63,293 nucleotides of DNA from a virus. This document shows positions 56,516 through 62,791 of the stretch, one piece after another (positions within the stretch are counted from its first letter, which is position 1; every line of letters begins with the position of its first letter). Position numbers and translations under genes: made by a program. Where the stretch lies: the IMG/VR virus record IMGVR_UViG_3300036980_000702, positions 1 to 63,293 of that record; one strand, written 5' to 3'. Below the pieces are notes generated by a model that was not told the DNA's origin, searched no databases, and worked only from the letters and a program-made list of their open reading frames with translations.

Positions 56516-56960
56516 CCTCCTTATTTTTTAGTGAAGGCTTTTCACCTTCTCGGACTCCCGGAGTTTCTGCCGTGGTTGACGGGTCGTTTACCCCTACCGA
56601 CTCCCTAATATATAGTCTATACTTTTGGTGCTGGGAAAACCCAATCTTTGACCAAAAGACACACCCGCATTTCTGCGCCGTCAACCTATACTTTTTAAAC
56701 TGGCGTTCCGGTATTTCAACCGGATAGTTTTGATGCACCCTCTCGGTTTTTAGGCCAGGGATCAGAGTTCCTTTACTCCCGGATACGGATTTTTCTTTTT
56801 TCGGTCAGTTCCGCTCGACAGACCGCCGCCAGTTTCGGACCAATCAGTCCGGAGGAAGATTTGTTTGATTGACAGCTCACCAGGGCATCAACAGGGATAT
56901 GGTGATCGTGTCGGTTATATCCCCTTTCAAACAAATCTTCATCGGGAGCGATTGGCTCCC
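56516..56960 (-). ncRNA. Large structured RNA region between repressor and recombination operon
   Basis: About 445 bases with many inverted repeats and no convincing gene. Long-range: GAAGATTTGTTTGA (56855-56868) with its exact complement at 56927-56940 (14 bp), enclosing GGGATAT/ATATCCC (56894-56900 with 56917-56923); and GGTTGACGG (56574-56582) with CCGTCAACC (56678-56686), enclosing CGCA-GAAA-TGCG (GNRA loop) and CTTTTGGT/ACCAAAAG. Also TCCGGT/ACCGGA at 56707-56724, CGGAC/GTCCG, CGGTC/GACCG and GGGAGC/GCTCCC. The dense helices favour a structured RNA on the - strand. A local ORF (56496-56738) lacks a ribosome binding site. Confidence 0.65.
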
Positions 56961-56964
56961 TTAA

Positions 56965-57162
56965 TTACAGATTTTTCCATTCGTCAATATCAATTCCTAG
57001 AGCATCACAAATTCCTTTTTTAACTATCGGCAAAGGATTTACTTTACCGGTTTCTATGTCCGAAATTGTGGCTCTCGAAACATGTACAATATTTGCCAAA
57101 TCCCGCTGAGTCCATCCCTTGTTGATTCTCTCTGTTTTCAACCAATTAAATTTCAATCTCAT
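56965..57162 (-). CDS. Cro/CI-type (XRE) repressor, leaderless
   Basis: 65 residues from ATG 57162. LKTERINKGWTQRDLANIVHVSRATISDIETGKVNPLPIVKKGICDALGID is a full HTH_3 domain. No ribosome binding site precedes it, and the promoter at 57175-57203 predicts transcription start at about 57168, so the mRNA begins at or next to the start codon, as with the lambda cI transcript. The short length (Cro-like) means there is no C-terminal cleavage domain. Confidence 0.88.
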   Translation of the reverse strand: MRLKFNWLKTERINKGWTQRDLANIVHVSRATISDIETGKVNPLPIVKKGICDALGIDIDEWKNL

Positions 57163-57174
57163 CACCCAAACTGG

Positions 57175-57203
57175 ATTATATCAAATACTTTACATTTTGT
57201 CAA
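57175..57203 (-). promoter_or_regulatory. Consensus promoter with direct-repeat operators for the XRE gene
   Basis: TTGACA (57203-57198), 17-base spacer, TATAAT (57180-57175), a perfect consensus. ATGTAAAGTA occurs twice in direct orientation, once just upstream of the -35 and once inside the spacer, 19 bases apart. These are likely autoregulatory operators. Confidence 0.92.
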
Positions 57204-57271
57204 CTACTTTACATCAATTCCCGCAAGGATTTCGCAATGGGGTTGAGCAGGATCGAAAATACATTTTGATA

Positions 57272-57303
57272 AATTGAAAGAGGCGGTCGATTAAAACCGC
57301 CTC
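57272..57303 (-). terminator. Intrinsic terminator of the maintenance operon
   Basis: GAGGCGGT/ACCGCCTC stem (57280-57287 with 57296-57303), TTTAATCG loop, then TTTCAATTT on the - strand. It ends the 61990-57308 operon. Confidence 0.88.
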
Positions 57304-57307
57304 TTGG

Positions 57308-57616
57308 TTACTTCTGGATTATATTTCGTTTTAATACTTCCTTATCAAACCTCTGCGCTAAATGTTCAAATTCATTTTGGGTGGCGGCTAATTTCTTCCG
57401 CTCGTGATATAAATTAACCTTTTGTTCGATCAGAACATCAATTTTTTGATCAAACTCTTCTTGTTCTGCTTGAGTTAGCTTAACTTTAATCCCTTTTTCT
57501 TTATCAAAAACTCTAACATGATCGACTTTCGGATTTTTTAAAAAATCAGTCATTCTTTCAAGATTAAAATCTTCAATCGGACCAAAAGTTCCATCTCGGT
57601 TAATTGGTAACATCAT
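57308..57616 (-). CDS. Hypothetical coiled protein
   Basis: 102 residues. A strand-rich start (FGPIEDFNLERMTDFLK) and then heptads (KIDVLIEQKVNLYHERKKLAATQNEFEHLAQRF). Overlaps the HAD gene by four bases. Last gene of the maintenance operon. Function unknown. Confidence 0.65.
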   Translation of the reverse strand: MMLPINRDGTFGPIEDFNLERMTDFLKNPKVDHVRVFDKEKGIKVKLTQAEQEEFDQKIDVLIEQKVNLYHERKKLAATQNEFEHLAQRFDKEVLKRNIIQK

Positions 57617-58071
57617 TTGACCTCCTTTAATATTTTAATCGCCTTTTCAGCGTTTTCCCTCGTTAACGCTTCTGTGTATTTTGTTTGTACAAGATAGGGT
57701 AAAAGATCGCCCATATTATTACCATCGTCGATTATGACAAAATTTTCTGGTTCTTCATTACCCCGCCAAATCCAATCAATTAACCATCTTTTTACTTCTA
57801 TGCCTCTAATTGCTTCAGAAATACGTGGAGTTTGAGACAAACAACGACCCGGTATTACTCCATTATTATCCAAAATATCTTTTAAAAATTCGATATCCCC
57901 CCGCCACGCGCTCGAAACTACAATATAAGCACCAGTTTGTTCGAGGATATAATTAAGATTTTTAACCGCTTTTTCTCCAAATTTAGTTTTGGCAGGATTT
58001 CCGGGATTTCCCACAATGCAAGTACCTTTTGGATTCATTACTCCGTCGAAATCAAGGAAGATTATTTTCAT
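57613..58071 (-). CDS. HAD-superfamily phosphatase (nucleic-acid-repair type)
   Basis: 152 residues from ATG 58071 (GGAGGTAAA upstream). HAD motif I FLDFDGVMN (catalytic Asp 7 and 9), motif II SSAWRG near 53, motif III Lys near 94, motif IV FVIIDDGNN near 111-119. The spacing fits the HAD domain of polynucleotide-repair enzymes, removing terminal phosphates from DNA or RNA. A role in repairing nicked tRNA or DNA is possible. Confidence 0.85.
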   Translation of the reverse strand: MKIIFLDFDGVMNPKGTCIVGNPGNPAKTKFGEKAVKNLNYILEQTGAYIVVSSAWRGDIEFLKDILDNNGVIPGRCLSQTPRISEAIRGIEVKRWLIDWIWRGNEEPENFVIIDDGNNMGDLLPYLVQTKYTEALTRENAEKAIKILKEVK

Positions 58072-58277
58072 TTTACCTCCAAATCTGGCGGGATTTCGAT
58101 AGGAGGGAGTGGAATTATAAAAAATTGCCAATGGGTTATATATCTACTTTTTAAATAATCTTCCTTATTATTTTTCCAATAACTTTTAATATATTCTTTA
58201 CATACAAATCCCCCTGCAACTACCCAAATATCTTTGTCAATTGGCGGTAACTCATCTTCTATTTTTATCCAGTTCAT
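58068..58277 (-). CDS. DUF551-like protein
   Basis: 69 residues. WIKIEDELPPIDKDIWVVAGG at the start and THWQFFIIPLPPIEIPP at the end are the DUF551 pattern of small phage proteins of unknown function. Overlaps the HAD gene by four bases. Confidence 0.8.
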   Translation of the reverse strand: MNWIKIEDELPPIDKDIWVVAGGFVCKEYIKSYWKNNKEDYLKSRYITHWQFFIIPLPPIEIPPDLEVK

Positions 58278-58278
58278 T

Positions 58279-58584
58279 TTAATCCTCCTCTATCATTTTT
58301 ACCATATCTGGGCCAAGATCTTTCATAAGCACCAGCACTGTATTTTTAAATCCATTTTCTTTTACAATTAATCCGTCTTTGTTGACTAAAAATCGAAACT
58401 CCTGAAATTTTTTTTCCTGGTCTTTTAATACCTTTTTAAGTTGTGTATCGAAATGATAACCTTGTTTATCGCAAATCATTTTAACTTCTTTAACCATATC
58501 GATGGCGATGTTGGTTAAGACTAATATTTGGTTTTTGGTCTTTGATTCCCGGATAAAGATTTCATAGTATTGGGTAGCTCTCAT
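58279..58584 (-). CDS. Hypothetical protein
   Basis: 101 residues, basic and helical (FIRESKTKNQILVLTNIAIDMVKEVKMICDKQ), with a strand-rich end (KNTVLVLMKDLG). One base from its neighbour. No family recognised. Confidence 0.6.
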   Translation of the reverse strand: MRATQYYEIFIRESKTKNQILVLTNIAIDMVKEVKMICDKQGYHFDTQLKKVLKDQEKKFQEFRFLVNKDGLIVKENGFKNTVLVLMKDLGPDMVKMIEED

Positions 58585-58794
58585 TTACCATCCTTCCTTG
58601 ATTCCAATAATATCTTTTAATTTAACATAACATTGATTTCTATGTTGTCTAAGAGTAAATCCAATACAAACTTCATCAAACAACCACGGTCCAGGATCAC
58701 GAGATATCCATCCAAAACCAATAGTCGAATAGCCATTTACAAAATGTTGTAATTGCACTTTAGTTCCTGCCGGGGGTACCTGATTCACTTCCAT
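58585..58794 (-). CDS. Small beta-rich protein
   Basis: 69 residues: PPAGTKVQLQHFVNGYSTIGFGWISRDPGPWLFDEVCIGF. Likely a small barrel. ATG 58794 has AGGAGGAG upstream. Function unknown. Confidence 0.65.
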   Translation of the reverse strand: MEVNQVPPAGTKVQLQHFVNGYSTIGFGWISRDPGPWLFDEVCIGFTLRQHRNQCYVKLKDIIGIKEGW

Positions 58795-58870
58795 TTTCTC
58801 CTCCTTTTTCCATTCTTAAAATAAATTGCCTTAAAGAATCACCAACAGTCATTTTTTGTTTATTGTTCAT
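58760..58870 (-). CDS. 36-residue protein
   Basis: ATG 58870 overlaps the TGA of the membrane peptide. MNNKQKMTVGDSLRQFILRMEKGG is helical, with a Gly/Ser/Asn-rich tail in the frame shared with the next gene. The overlap chain supports it weakly. Confidence 0.45.
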   Translation of the reverse strand: MNNKQKMTVGDSLRQFILRMEKGGENGSESGTPGRN

Positions 58871-58983
58871 TTCTCCCAAAATATTACAATCAAAGCCGCT
58901 AACCATAAATAAACTATACCTAAATAAAATATCGCCTTGCAAATTCTAACTAAGATGGGACAGGCAATTTTATTTTTCTTCAT
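58867..58983 (-). CDS. 38-residue membrane peptide
   Basis: MKKNKIACPILVRICK then a hydrophobic helix (AIFYLGIVYLWLAALIVIF). ATG 58983 has GGAGGAAAAC upstream and its TGA overlaps the next ATG. Possibly an exclusion or signalling peptide; function unknown. Confidence 0.6.
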   Translation of the reverse strand: MKKNKIACPILVRICKAIFYLGIVYLWLAALIVIFWEK

Positions 58984-58994
58984 TGTTTTCCTCC
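58969..58994 (-). repeat. 26-nt repeat of a translation start region, copy 1
   Basis: Identical to 59144-59169. It holds a GGAGG site, the ATG and the first MKKNK codons of the membrane peptide. Confidence 0.9.
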
Positions 58995-59158
58995 GTCAAC
59001 TCCAATATTTTTCTACCATTTAATCTATCGAGCAAACTGAGTTCAATGAATTTATCATCAGCCAAAAAAGCTCCAATCGAAGCACCTCCGGAAGAATTAA
59101 TAATATCACTATCATATTCCTCTTTAGGATTCATGTTTCCTCCTTTATTTTTCTTCAT
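58970..59158 (-). CDS. Hypothetical acidic protein with duplicated start region
   Basis: 62 residues from ATG 59158 (GGAGGAAAAC), or 54 from ATG 59134 (GGAGGAAAC). The alternative starts come from the 26-nt copy that was inserted upstream: MKKNKGGN repeats the start of the membrane peptide gene. The core DIINSSGGASIGAFLADDKFIELSLLDRLNG is common to both. Function unknown. Confidence 0.6.
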   Translation of the reverse strand: MKKNKGGNMNPKEEYDSDIINSSGGASIGAFLADDKFIELSLLDRLNGRKILELTEENNEEK

Positions 59159-59169
59159 TGTTTTCCTCC
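59144..59169 (-). repeat. 26-nt repeat of a translation start region, copy 2
   Basis: Exact copy of 58969-58994. It sits in front of the acidic protein gene, giving two in-frame starts each with its own site. Confidence 0.9.
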
Positions 59170-59179
59170 TATGCCACTT

Positions 59180-59320
59180 TTATTTTTTAGTTTGACAATT
59201 GCAAATATAAACCCATATACAATTTTCTTTTTTTTCGTACTCCGAAGGTTTCCCGCAATAATTACATAATAAAGTTATCTCATTATGTAATCCACATCGA
59301 CATTCTATTTTAGGTTTCAT
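59180..59320 (-). CDS. 46-residue zinc-finger protein
   Basis: ATG 59320 after AAGGAAGAATGA. CRCG (7-10), CNYCG (19-22) and CIWVYICNC (34-42) provide up to six Cys, a double knuckle. Function unknown. Confidence 0.65.
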   Translation of the reverse strand: MKPKIECRCGLHNEITLLCNYCGKPSEYEKKENCIWVYICNCQTKK

Positions 59321-59341
59321 TCATTCTTCCTTCCTTCCATA

Positions 59342-59878
59342 TTATTCAGCGGCGAGTGTTGCTTCCAAACTAAAATTTTCCGGTAATAATTCTGGGTTTT
59401 TGAATATATTTCCAAGGTTAGTCCAACAATCAGAATTGAACAATTCATTGTCAGGGATGATAATATTTCCGTCATGATATCCAGACAAATAATCCCAACA
59501 AATGCACTGCTTACTTTTAAAAATATTAAGCAAACAAATTATACCCAAACGGTGTTGGCCAATATCAAAACGATAAAATTCTTTTCCATTGCAATCAGTA
59601 AAATTAGCAAATGGCATAACTAAAGCGGAAAAAAGTTTTTCTATCTCCCAATTTTTGTAATAATGATCCTTAAATTTACCATCTTTATAAACCTCGATAT
59701 AATCATCGTCGGTTATTTTTTCAGTCCATTGAATACCATGATTTGTAACTAAAACCTTATAACAATTTGCTGGACAAGGATATTGACCTTTATGCCAAAT
59801 AGACTTTCCAAGAGGGAACCAATAATCTCCATCATAAATTAATTTTCCTTCTGCGAGTGCCCGATATTTATATATCAT
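59342..59878 (-). CDS. Hypothetical protein with YopX-like features
   Basis: 178 residues. It shows MIYKYRALAEGKLIYDGDYW ... HGIQWTEKITDDDYIEVYKDGKFKDH; the opening resembles YopX-type phage proteins that start with KYRA..G.W..GD. C-terminal part: WTNLGNIFKNPELLPE. Function unknown; the family call is tentative. Confidence 0.6.
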   Translation of the reverse strand: MIYKYRALAEGKLIYDGDYWFPLGKSIWHKGQYPCPANCYKVLVTNHGIQWTEKITDDDYIEVYKDGKFKDHYYKNWEIEKLFSALVMPFANFTDCNGKEFYRFDIGQHRLGIICLLNIFKSKQCICWDYLSGYHDGNIIIPDNELFNSDCWTNLGNIFKNPELLPENFSLEATLAAE

Positions 59879-60060
59879 TTTTTCCTCCCATTAAAAAATA
59901 CATATAATAGAAGCAATACAAATAAAATAAATAAAAATGAACCAACCAAAACAACCCATTGTTCCAAAACCGGATGCCGATCACAAAATGATAATTTCTG
60001 ACCCGTCATTATTTTTATATCAGTTAATAATTTTCGTGCGCGATATGAAGCTTGAAACAT
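59875..60060 (-). CDS. Small membrane protein
   Basis: 61 residues from ATG 60060 (AGGAGGAATA upstream; the longer frame lacks a site). Basic first half (FQASYRARKLLTDIK), then one membrane helix (WVVLVGSFLFILFVLLLLYVFF) with a basic GRKK end. Function unknown. Confidence 0.65.
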   Translation of the reverse strand: MFQASYRARKLLTDIKIMTGQKLSFCDRHPVLEQWVVLVGSFLFILFVLLLLYVFFNGRKK

Positions 60061-60103
60061 TATTCCTCCTATGCCGCTTTTATTTATTAATCCATTACCA
60101 ATT

Positions 60104-60388
60104 TTATTTCCCAAAATATCTATTTTTTAATCTGTTTGCCGTAGATTCTTGATTGTTATAAACCTTCGGTTCTTCTTTGGTTTCTACGGCAATTTCTTCC
60201 AATGGTTTTATGGGTTCAATTGTTTCCGCCAGTTGAACTTGAGAAACAATTTTTGTTTTACCTTGAGTTTTAATCAACAACCGGAGAGATTTTGAAAAAT
60301 CCCTTCCTTCCTCGTCAAGTCGCTTAAACCATAGAACGATTTCGGGATCTTCGACATCGTCGAATCGAAAAGATTTAATATGTTTCAT
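60104..60388 (-). CDS. ParR-like DNA-binding adaptor
   Basis: 94 residues directly after the ParM gene (8 bases apart). KSFRFDDVEDPEIVLWFKRLDEEGRDFSKSLRLLIKTQ has the RHH strand-helix-helix pattern found in ParR/AlfB adaptors, then a Pro/Glu-rich linker and NRLKNRYFGK end, which may bind the filament. It would link the plasmid-like genome to the ParM filament. Confidence 0.7.
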   Translation of the reverse strand: MKHIKSFRFDDVEDPEIVLWFKRLDEEGRDFSKSLRLLIKTQGKTKIVSQVQLAETIEPIKPLEEIAVETKEEPKVYNNQESTANRLKNRYFGK

Positions 60389-60396
60389 AGCCGCTC

Positions 60397-61395
60397 CTAC
60401 TTAAAACTAAGTTGATAGAGTATGTATGCGCCGTAACAGTTCAACATTTGAAATGCCTGCGGAAAAAGTATTTCCTGATTAAGTTTATAGCGCGCTTCGA
60501 AGTATGGTTTTAAAGGTTTAGCTCCACCTCCGGCCAAAAGAATATATCGATATCGGGACATATTTTTTAATCGGCTTGCAAGTTGGGTGGAAATCTCGGA
60601 TTCCAATTTGGAGTATTGTTTCGCCAATGCTGCATCGTAATTAATTTCAAACTGCCCGTTAAAAATTCTCTCGTTGTAAAATATTGTTTTAGTTAGTTCT
60701 CCGATGGAAATATCTTTTCCTTGATCTTCGAGCCACCTTTGAAGCCCATCATAAGCTTTAAACATTCCAAAATTGATCGAACCGGAACCGGTATCTAATG
60801 GTTCTCCCTCGGGATTCATTGATACATAATTAACGGTTTGATCCCCGATATCTAAAACCAAAACATTACTATTATAAACTTTTGGATAAACCAAATTAAG
60901 ATTCAGATCATAACAATATCCAAAATAGGCCGCTTCTGCCTCGGGGATAACGTGGCAATCATCAATAACAAAATCAATTACCTTCCCCTTCATATCCCCG
61001 GCACCGTGGACGATTTTATGAACCCCCAAAAAAGCCTCTTTGATCTTATCTCTTTGTTTTCCCCAGTCGCCAGCCGGGCAATTTGCCAGAAGGGTAACGT
61101 GTTCCCGGTTGCCGGTCAACATTGAGCAGGCCGTTAAGGTCTGAATTTCATTTTGCATGTTGGTTTTATCTTCGTCCCGGTTTTGCAAAATTCCATCAGG
61201 GAATTGGCGAATAGCAAGATCCCCAACTGCCCAATCGTCTCCCTTGTAATTAACCAGGATGTCGCTTGGCCGCGTGTTGGTTAAAAGATTGAACCCGTCC
61301 GACTTGGCAATAACCGATTGAAAAACCTCGGTTTTAGTCCCACGTAATCGTTTTGTAAACGCTCTTCCGCTGTCAACGATAACAATATTTTCCAT
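60397..61395 (-). CDS. parM: ParM/Alp-like actin ATPase for segregation
   Basis: 332 residues, ATG 61395 after AGGAGGAAACCGT. Actin-fold nucleotide sites: phosphate-1 VDSGRAFTK (7-14), phosphate-2 LDIGDQTVNY (181-190), connect-2/adenosine LAGGGAKPLKPY (287-298), with GSGSINFGM near 203. Length and motifs are those of ParM/Alp7/Alf proteins. It would push sister genomes apart before cell division, which fits a prophage kept as a plasmid. The partner lies downstream. Confidence 0.9.
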   Translation of the reverse strand: MENIVIVDSGRAFTKRLRGTKTEVFQSVIAKSDGFNLLTNTRPSDILVNYKGDDWAVGDLAIRQFPDGILQNRDEDKTNMQNEIQTLTACSMLTGNREHVTLLANCPAGDWGKQRDKIKEAFLGVHKIVHGAGDMKGKVIDFVIDDCHVIPEAEAAYFGYCYDLNLNLVYPKVYNSNVLVLDIGDQTVNYVSMNPEGEPLDTGSGSINFGMFKAYDGLQRWLEDQGKDISIGELTKTIFYNERIFNGQFEINYDAALAKQYSKLESEISTQLASRLKNMSRYRYILLAGGGAKPLKPYFEARYKLNQEILFPQAFQMLNCYGAYILYQLSFK

Positions 61396-61450
61396 ACGGT
61401 TTCCTCCTGTATTAAATTTAATAATTGTATTACAGCAGTTATATTACTTT

Positions 61451-61621
61451 TTACTTTTCCGCTAAATGTCTCCTTTTCGCCAAACAATGCAAACAATGTT
61501 TGCAAGTTACAAAATTTGGATCGGTTGTGATAAATTTATTGTCAATAGCCAAATTGCAAATAGACCACGATCCCCAATCAGACAGTTTTCCACCGAAAAG
61601 GTGGATTTTTAGATTAGACAT
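61451..61621 (-). CDS. Small zinc-finger protein
   Basis: 56 residues. C22, CKHCLHC (40-46) and a basic end (AKRRHLAEK); ATG 61621 overlaps the end of the upstream gene. The GCAAACAATG repeats in the DNA here come from the KHCLHCLAK codons. Function unknown. Confidence 0.65.
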   Translation of the reverse strand: MSNLKIHLFGGKLSDWGSWSICNLAIDNKFITTDPNFVTCKHCLHCLAKRRHLAEK

Positions 61622-61823
61622 TGATATTATCCTTTATCATCCAGATATTAACTTCCTCTTCGGTGATTTCCTTCCAATTAATTAATTTTGGTTTGTAATA
61701 TAATTTTTGATTCTGTTTCCAGATAAAAGGATGTTCTGATATGATTATTTCTCGATCATCCCAATAGCATATATTTGGATCATCCATATATTTAAAATAA
61801 ATCCAATAATATTTACTGGTCAC
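61614..61823 (-). CDS. Hypothetical aromatic-rich protein
   Basis: 69 residues: MTSKYYWIYFKYMDDPNICYW...REIIISEHPFIWK. A possible DUF-type one-domain alpha/beta protein. Overlaps both neighbours by four to eight bases. Function unknown. Confidence 0.6.
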   Translation of the reverse strand: MTSKYYWIYFKYMDDPNICYWDDREIIISEHPFIWKQNQKLYYKPKLINWKEITEEEVNIWMIKDNINV

Positions 61824-61990
61824 TTCAGTTCCTCCTCAATCTTTGGCAGACTTCTTTTAATACATTCCCGGACAATCATCGACTTACTGATCTCTTTACT
61901 TCCATTTTTTTGAGCTTCCCTAACCAAATCAGTAATTTTTTTGTTAATATCTTTTTTGATATAAAAATAAACACCTTCATAGTCTGGCAA
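61820..61990 (-). CDS. RHH regulator of the maintenance operon
   Basis: 56 residues if TTG 61990 is used (GGGAGG 11 bases upstream); GTG 62002 overlaps that site. VYFYIKKDINKKITDLVREAQKNGSKEISKSMIVRECIKRSL is an RHH fold: strand, helix, loop, helix. As first gene next to a perfect 9-bp palindrome it is the likely repressor of its own operon and of the divergent gene. Confidence 0.75.
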   Translation of the reverse strand: MPDYEGVYFYIKKDINKKITDLVREAQKNGSKEISKSMIVRECIKRSLPKIEEELK

Positions 61991-62012
61991 TTTTCTTGAC
62001 ACCTCCCTTGAT

Positions 62013-62052
62013 ATTATGATATGATGCTATCATAATTTAAAATGGTTGTCAA
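62013..62052. promoter_or_regulatory. Divergent promoters with palindromic operator
   Basis: - strand promoter: TTGACA (62052-62047), 17-base spacer, TAGCAT (62029-62024). A perfect palindrome ATTATGATA-TGATGC-TATCATAAT (62013-62021 with 62028-62036) covers the -10 and start. A + strand promoter TTGACA (61996-62001), 18-base spacer, TATGAT (62020-62025) drives 62067. Binding of the RHH protein would silence both. Confidence 0.75.
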
Positions 62053-62066
62053 GAAAAGGGATTGAA

Positions 62067-62240
62067 ATGGAAAAAACATTAGAAACAATTGTTATGATTA
62101 ATGAAGAATTGGACCAAGTAATATTTATAGATGAGGAAGGATTTGTTTGTATTGAAGATTGTACTAATAATGTAATATGTTGGGATAGAGAAGATGTAAT
62201 GAAAGTCTTAGATTTTCTCACAGACTTCCTGGACAAATAG
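62067..62240 (+). CDS. Small acidic protein
   Basis: 57 residues from ATG 62067, AAAAGGGATTGA upstream. MEKTLETIVMINEELDQVIFIDEEGFVCIEDCTNN is highly acidic; it could mimic DNA or bind a regulator. It ends at the terminator at 62269. Function unknown; acidic phage proteins of this size sometimes inhibit host nucleases. Confidence 0.65.
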   Translation: MEKTLETIVMINEELDQVIFIDEEGFVCIEDCTNNVICWDREDVMKVLDFLTDFLDK

Positions 62241-62267
62241 AAATTTCTAAAAAATATAAAGATATAT

Positions 62268-62455
62268 AGGAAACCCCTCTAAAGGAGGGGTTTCCTTATG
62301 TGCTGGGTCGGTGCGCATCCGATCCAGTTTCGACTCCGGACTCGTCCGGGTGTCGCTCCGCCCAAAATGGCATGTAGCCAGGGGGCGTTCCTGTCCACGC
62401 AACTTGCAACCAAACAATAATTGTTCAGCCCAACTGCTGGCGGACACTGCAATGT
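62268..62455 (-). ncRNA. Stand-alone structured small RNA next to the tRNAs
   Basis: Predicted from promoter 62462-62490 to a 11-bp terminator at 62269-62295. Helices in - strand order: TGTCC/GGACA (62442-62446 with 62392-62396) around AACAA/TTGTT; CGCCC/GGGCG (62359-62363 with 62383-62387) around TGGC/GCCA; CCGGA/TCCGG; CTGG-TCGG/CCGA-CCAG (62303-62311 with 62319-62327). The GC content is far above the surroundings. No ORF with a ribosome binding site. It matches no RNA family I can name. Confidence 0.75.
62269..62295. terminator. Bidirectional intrinsic terminator
   Basis: GGAAACCCCTC/GAGGGGTTTCC stem (62269-62279 with 62285-62295). On the - strand it is followed by TATATATCTTTAT, on the + strand by TTATG. 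Confidence 0.88.
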
Positions 62456-62461
62456 ATCTAT

Positions 62462-62490
62462 ATTTTACCTTTTGAATTAAAGTTTGTCAA
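62462..62490 (-). promoter_or_regulatory. Consensus promoter of the small RNA
   Basis: TTGACA (62490-62485), 17-base spacer, TAAAAT (62467-62462). No ribosome binding site or start codon of a gene follows. Confidence 0.85.
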
Positions 62491-62498
62491 TAACAAAC

Positions 62499-62531
62499 AA
62501 AAACCACCGGGTGAAAAGTCCGATGGTTTTT
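62499..62531 (-). terminator. Intrinsic terminator after the 51-aa gene
   Basis: AAAAACCA-C-CGG pairs with CCG-A-TGGTTTTT (62499-62510 with 62520-62531), then TTTG on the - strand. Confidence 0.85.
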
Positions 62532-62594
62532 GCCATAAGAAAGAATATAAAATGAAGGAGAAAAATGAACAAAGATCCCTTGCGGGCGGAAATG

Positions 62595-62750
62595 TCAGTT
62601 TGATTTTAATTTAGCTTGCAATGATGGATAAGTCTTTTTTAAAACTGTTAATACTGCTGTGTTACAACCAGAACAAACTTCCCCAAGAGTACATCCGGGG
62701 TTTTCTTTAATAAAATCATATAAGCGTTGTTCTTTTTTAGTCAGTTCCAT
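62595..62750 (-). CDS. Small helical protein from a leaderless mRNA
   Basis: 51 residues from ATG 62750. MELTKKEQRLYDFIKENPGCTLGEVCSGCNTAVLTVLKKTYP looks like a winged-helix start (helix, then GEV-type helix with two Cys). There is no ribosome binding site; the promoter ends 6 bases before the ATG, so the transcript starts at the ATG itself. Cys at 20, 26, 29 may bind metal. Possibly a regulator. Confidence 0.65.
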   Translation of the reverse strand: MELTKKEQRLYDFIKENPGCTLGEVCSGCNTAVLTVLKKTYPSLQAKLKSN

Positions 62751-62756
62751 GTACTT

Positions 62757-62785
62757 ATTTTAAATCATTAGTTTGCAAATGTCAA
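62757..62785 (-). promoter_or_regulatory. Consensus promoter of the leaderless 51-aa gene
   Basis: TTGACA (62785-62780), 17-base spacer, TAAAAT (62762-62757), ATG 6 bases on. It lies directly after the 3' end of tRNA-Tyr. Confidence 0.88.
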
Positions 62786-62791
62786 TTGTTT

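Noticed and set aside
56516-56720. Group I intron
   Set aside because: The 9-bp pairing, an AGACTA-like segment and a following AGTCC hairpin resemble P3, R and S elements, but P4/P6 pairing is not clear, no split gene flanks the region and the neighbouring genes are complete.
56496-56738. 80-codon frame on the - strand
   Set aside because: It begins with GTG without a ribosome binding site, its amino acid pattern is not protein-like, and the DNA is explained better by the inverted repeats of the structured RNA region.
61470-61510. Iterons (GCAAACAATG repeats) as a parC centromere
   Set aside because: Only two to three short copies, fully explained by the KHCLHC codons of a zinc-finger gene; a true centromere should have more and regular copies.
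62318-62350. Hammerhead or tRNA-like core (GACGAGTCC and GTCGAAAC on the - strand)
   Set aside because: The CTGANGA core is not there (CGGACGA), stem II does not pair with GAAA in place, and no cloverleaf can be drawn.
62247-62447. 66-codon frame on the - strand
   Set aside because: It lies inside the small RNA between a promoter and a terminator, has no ribosome binding site and runs through the terminator hairpin.
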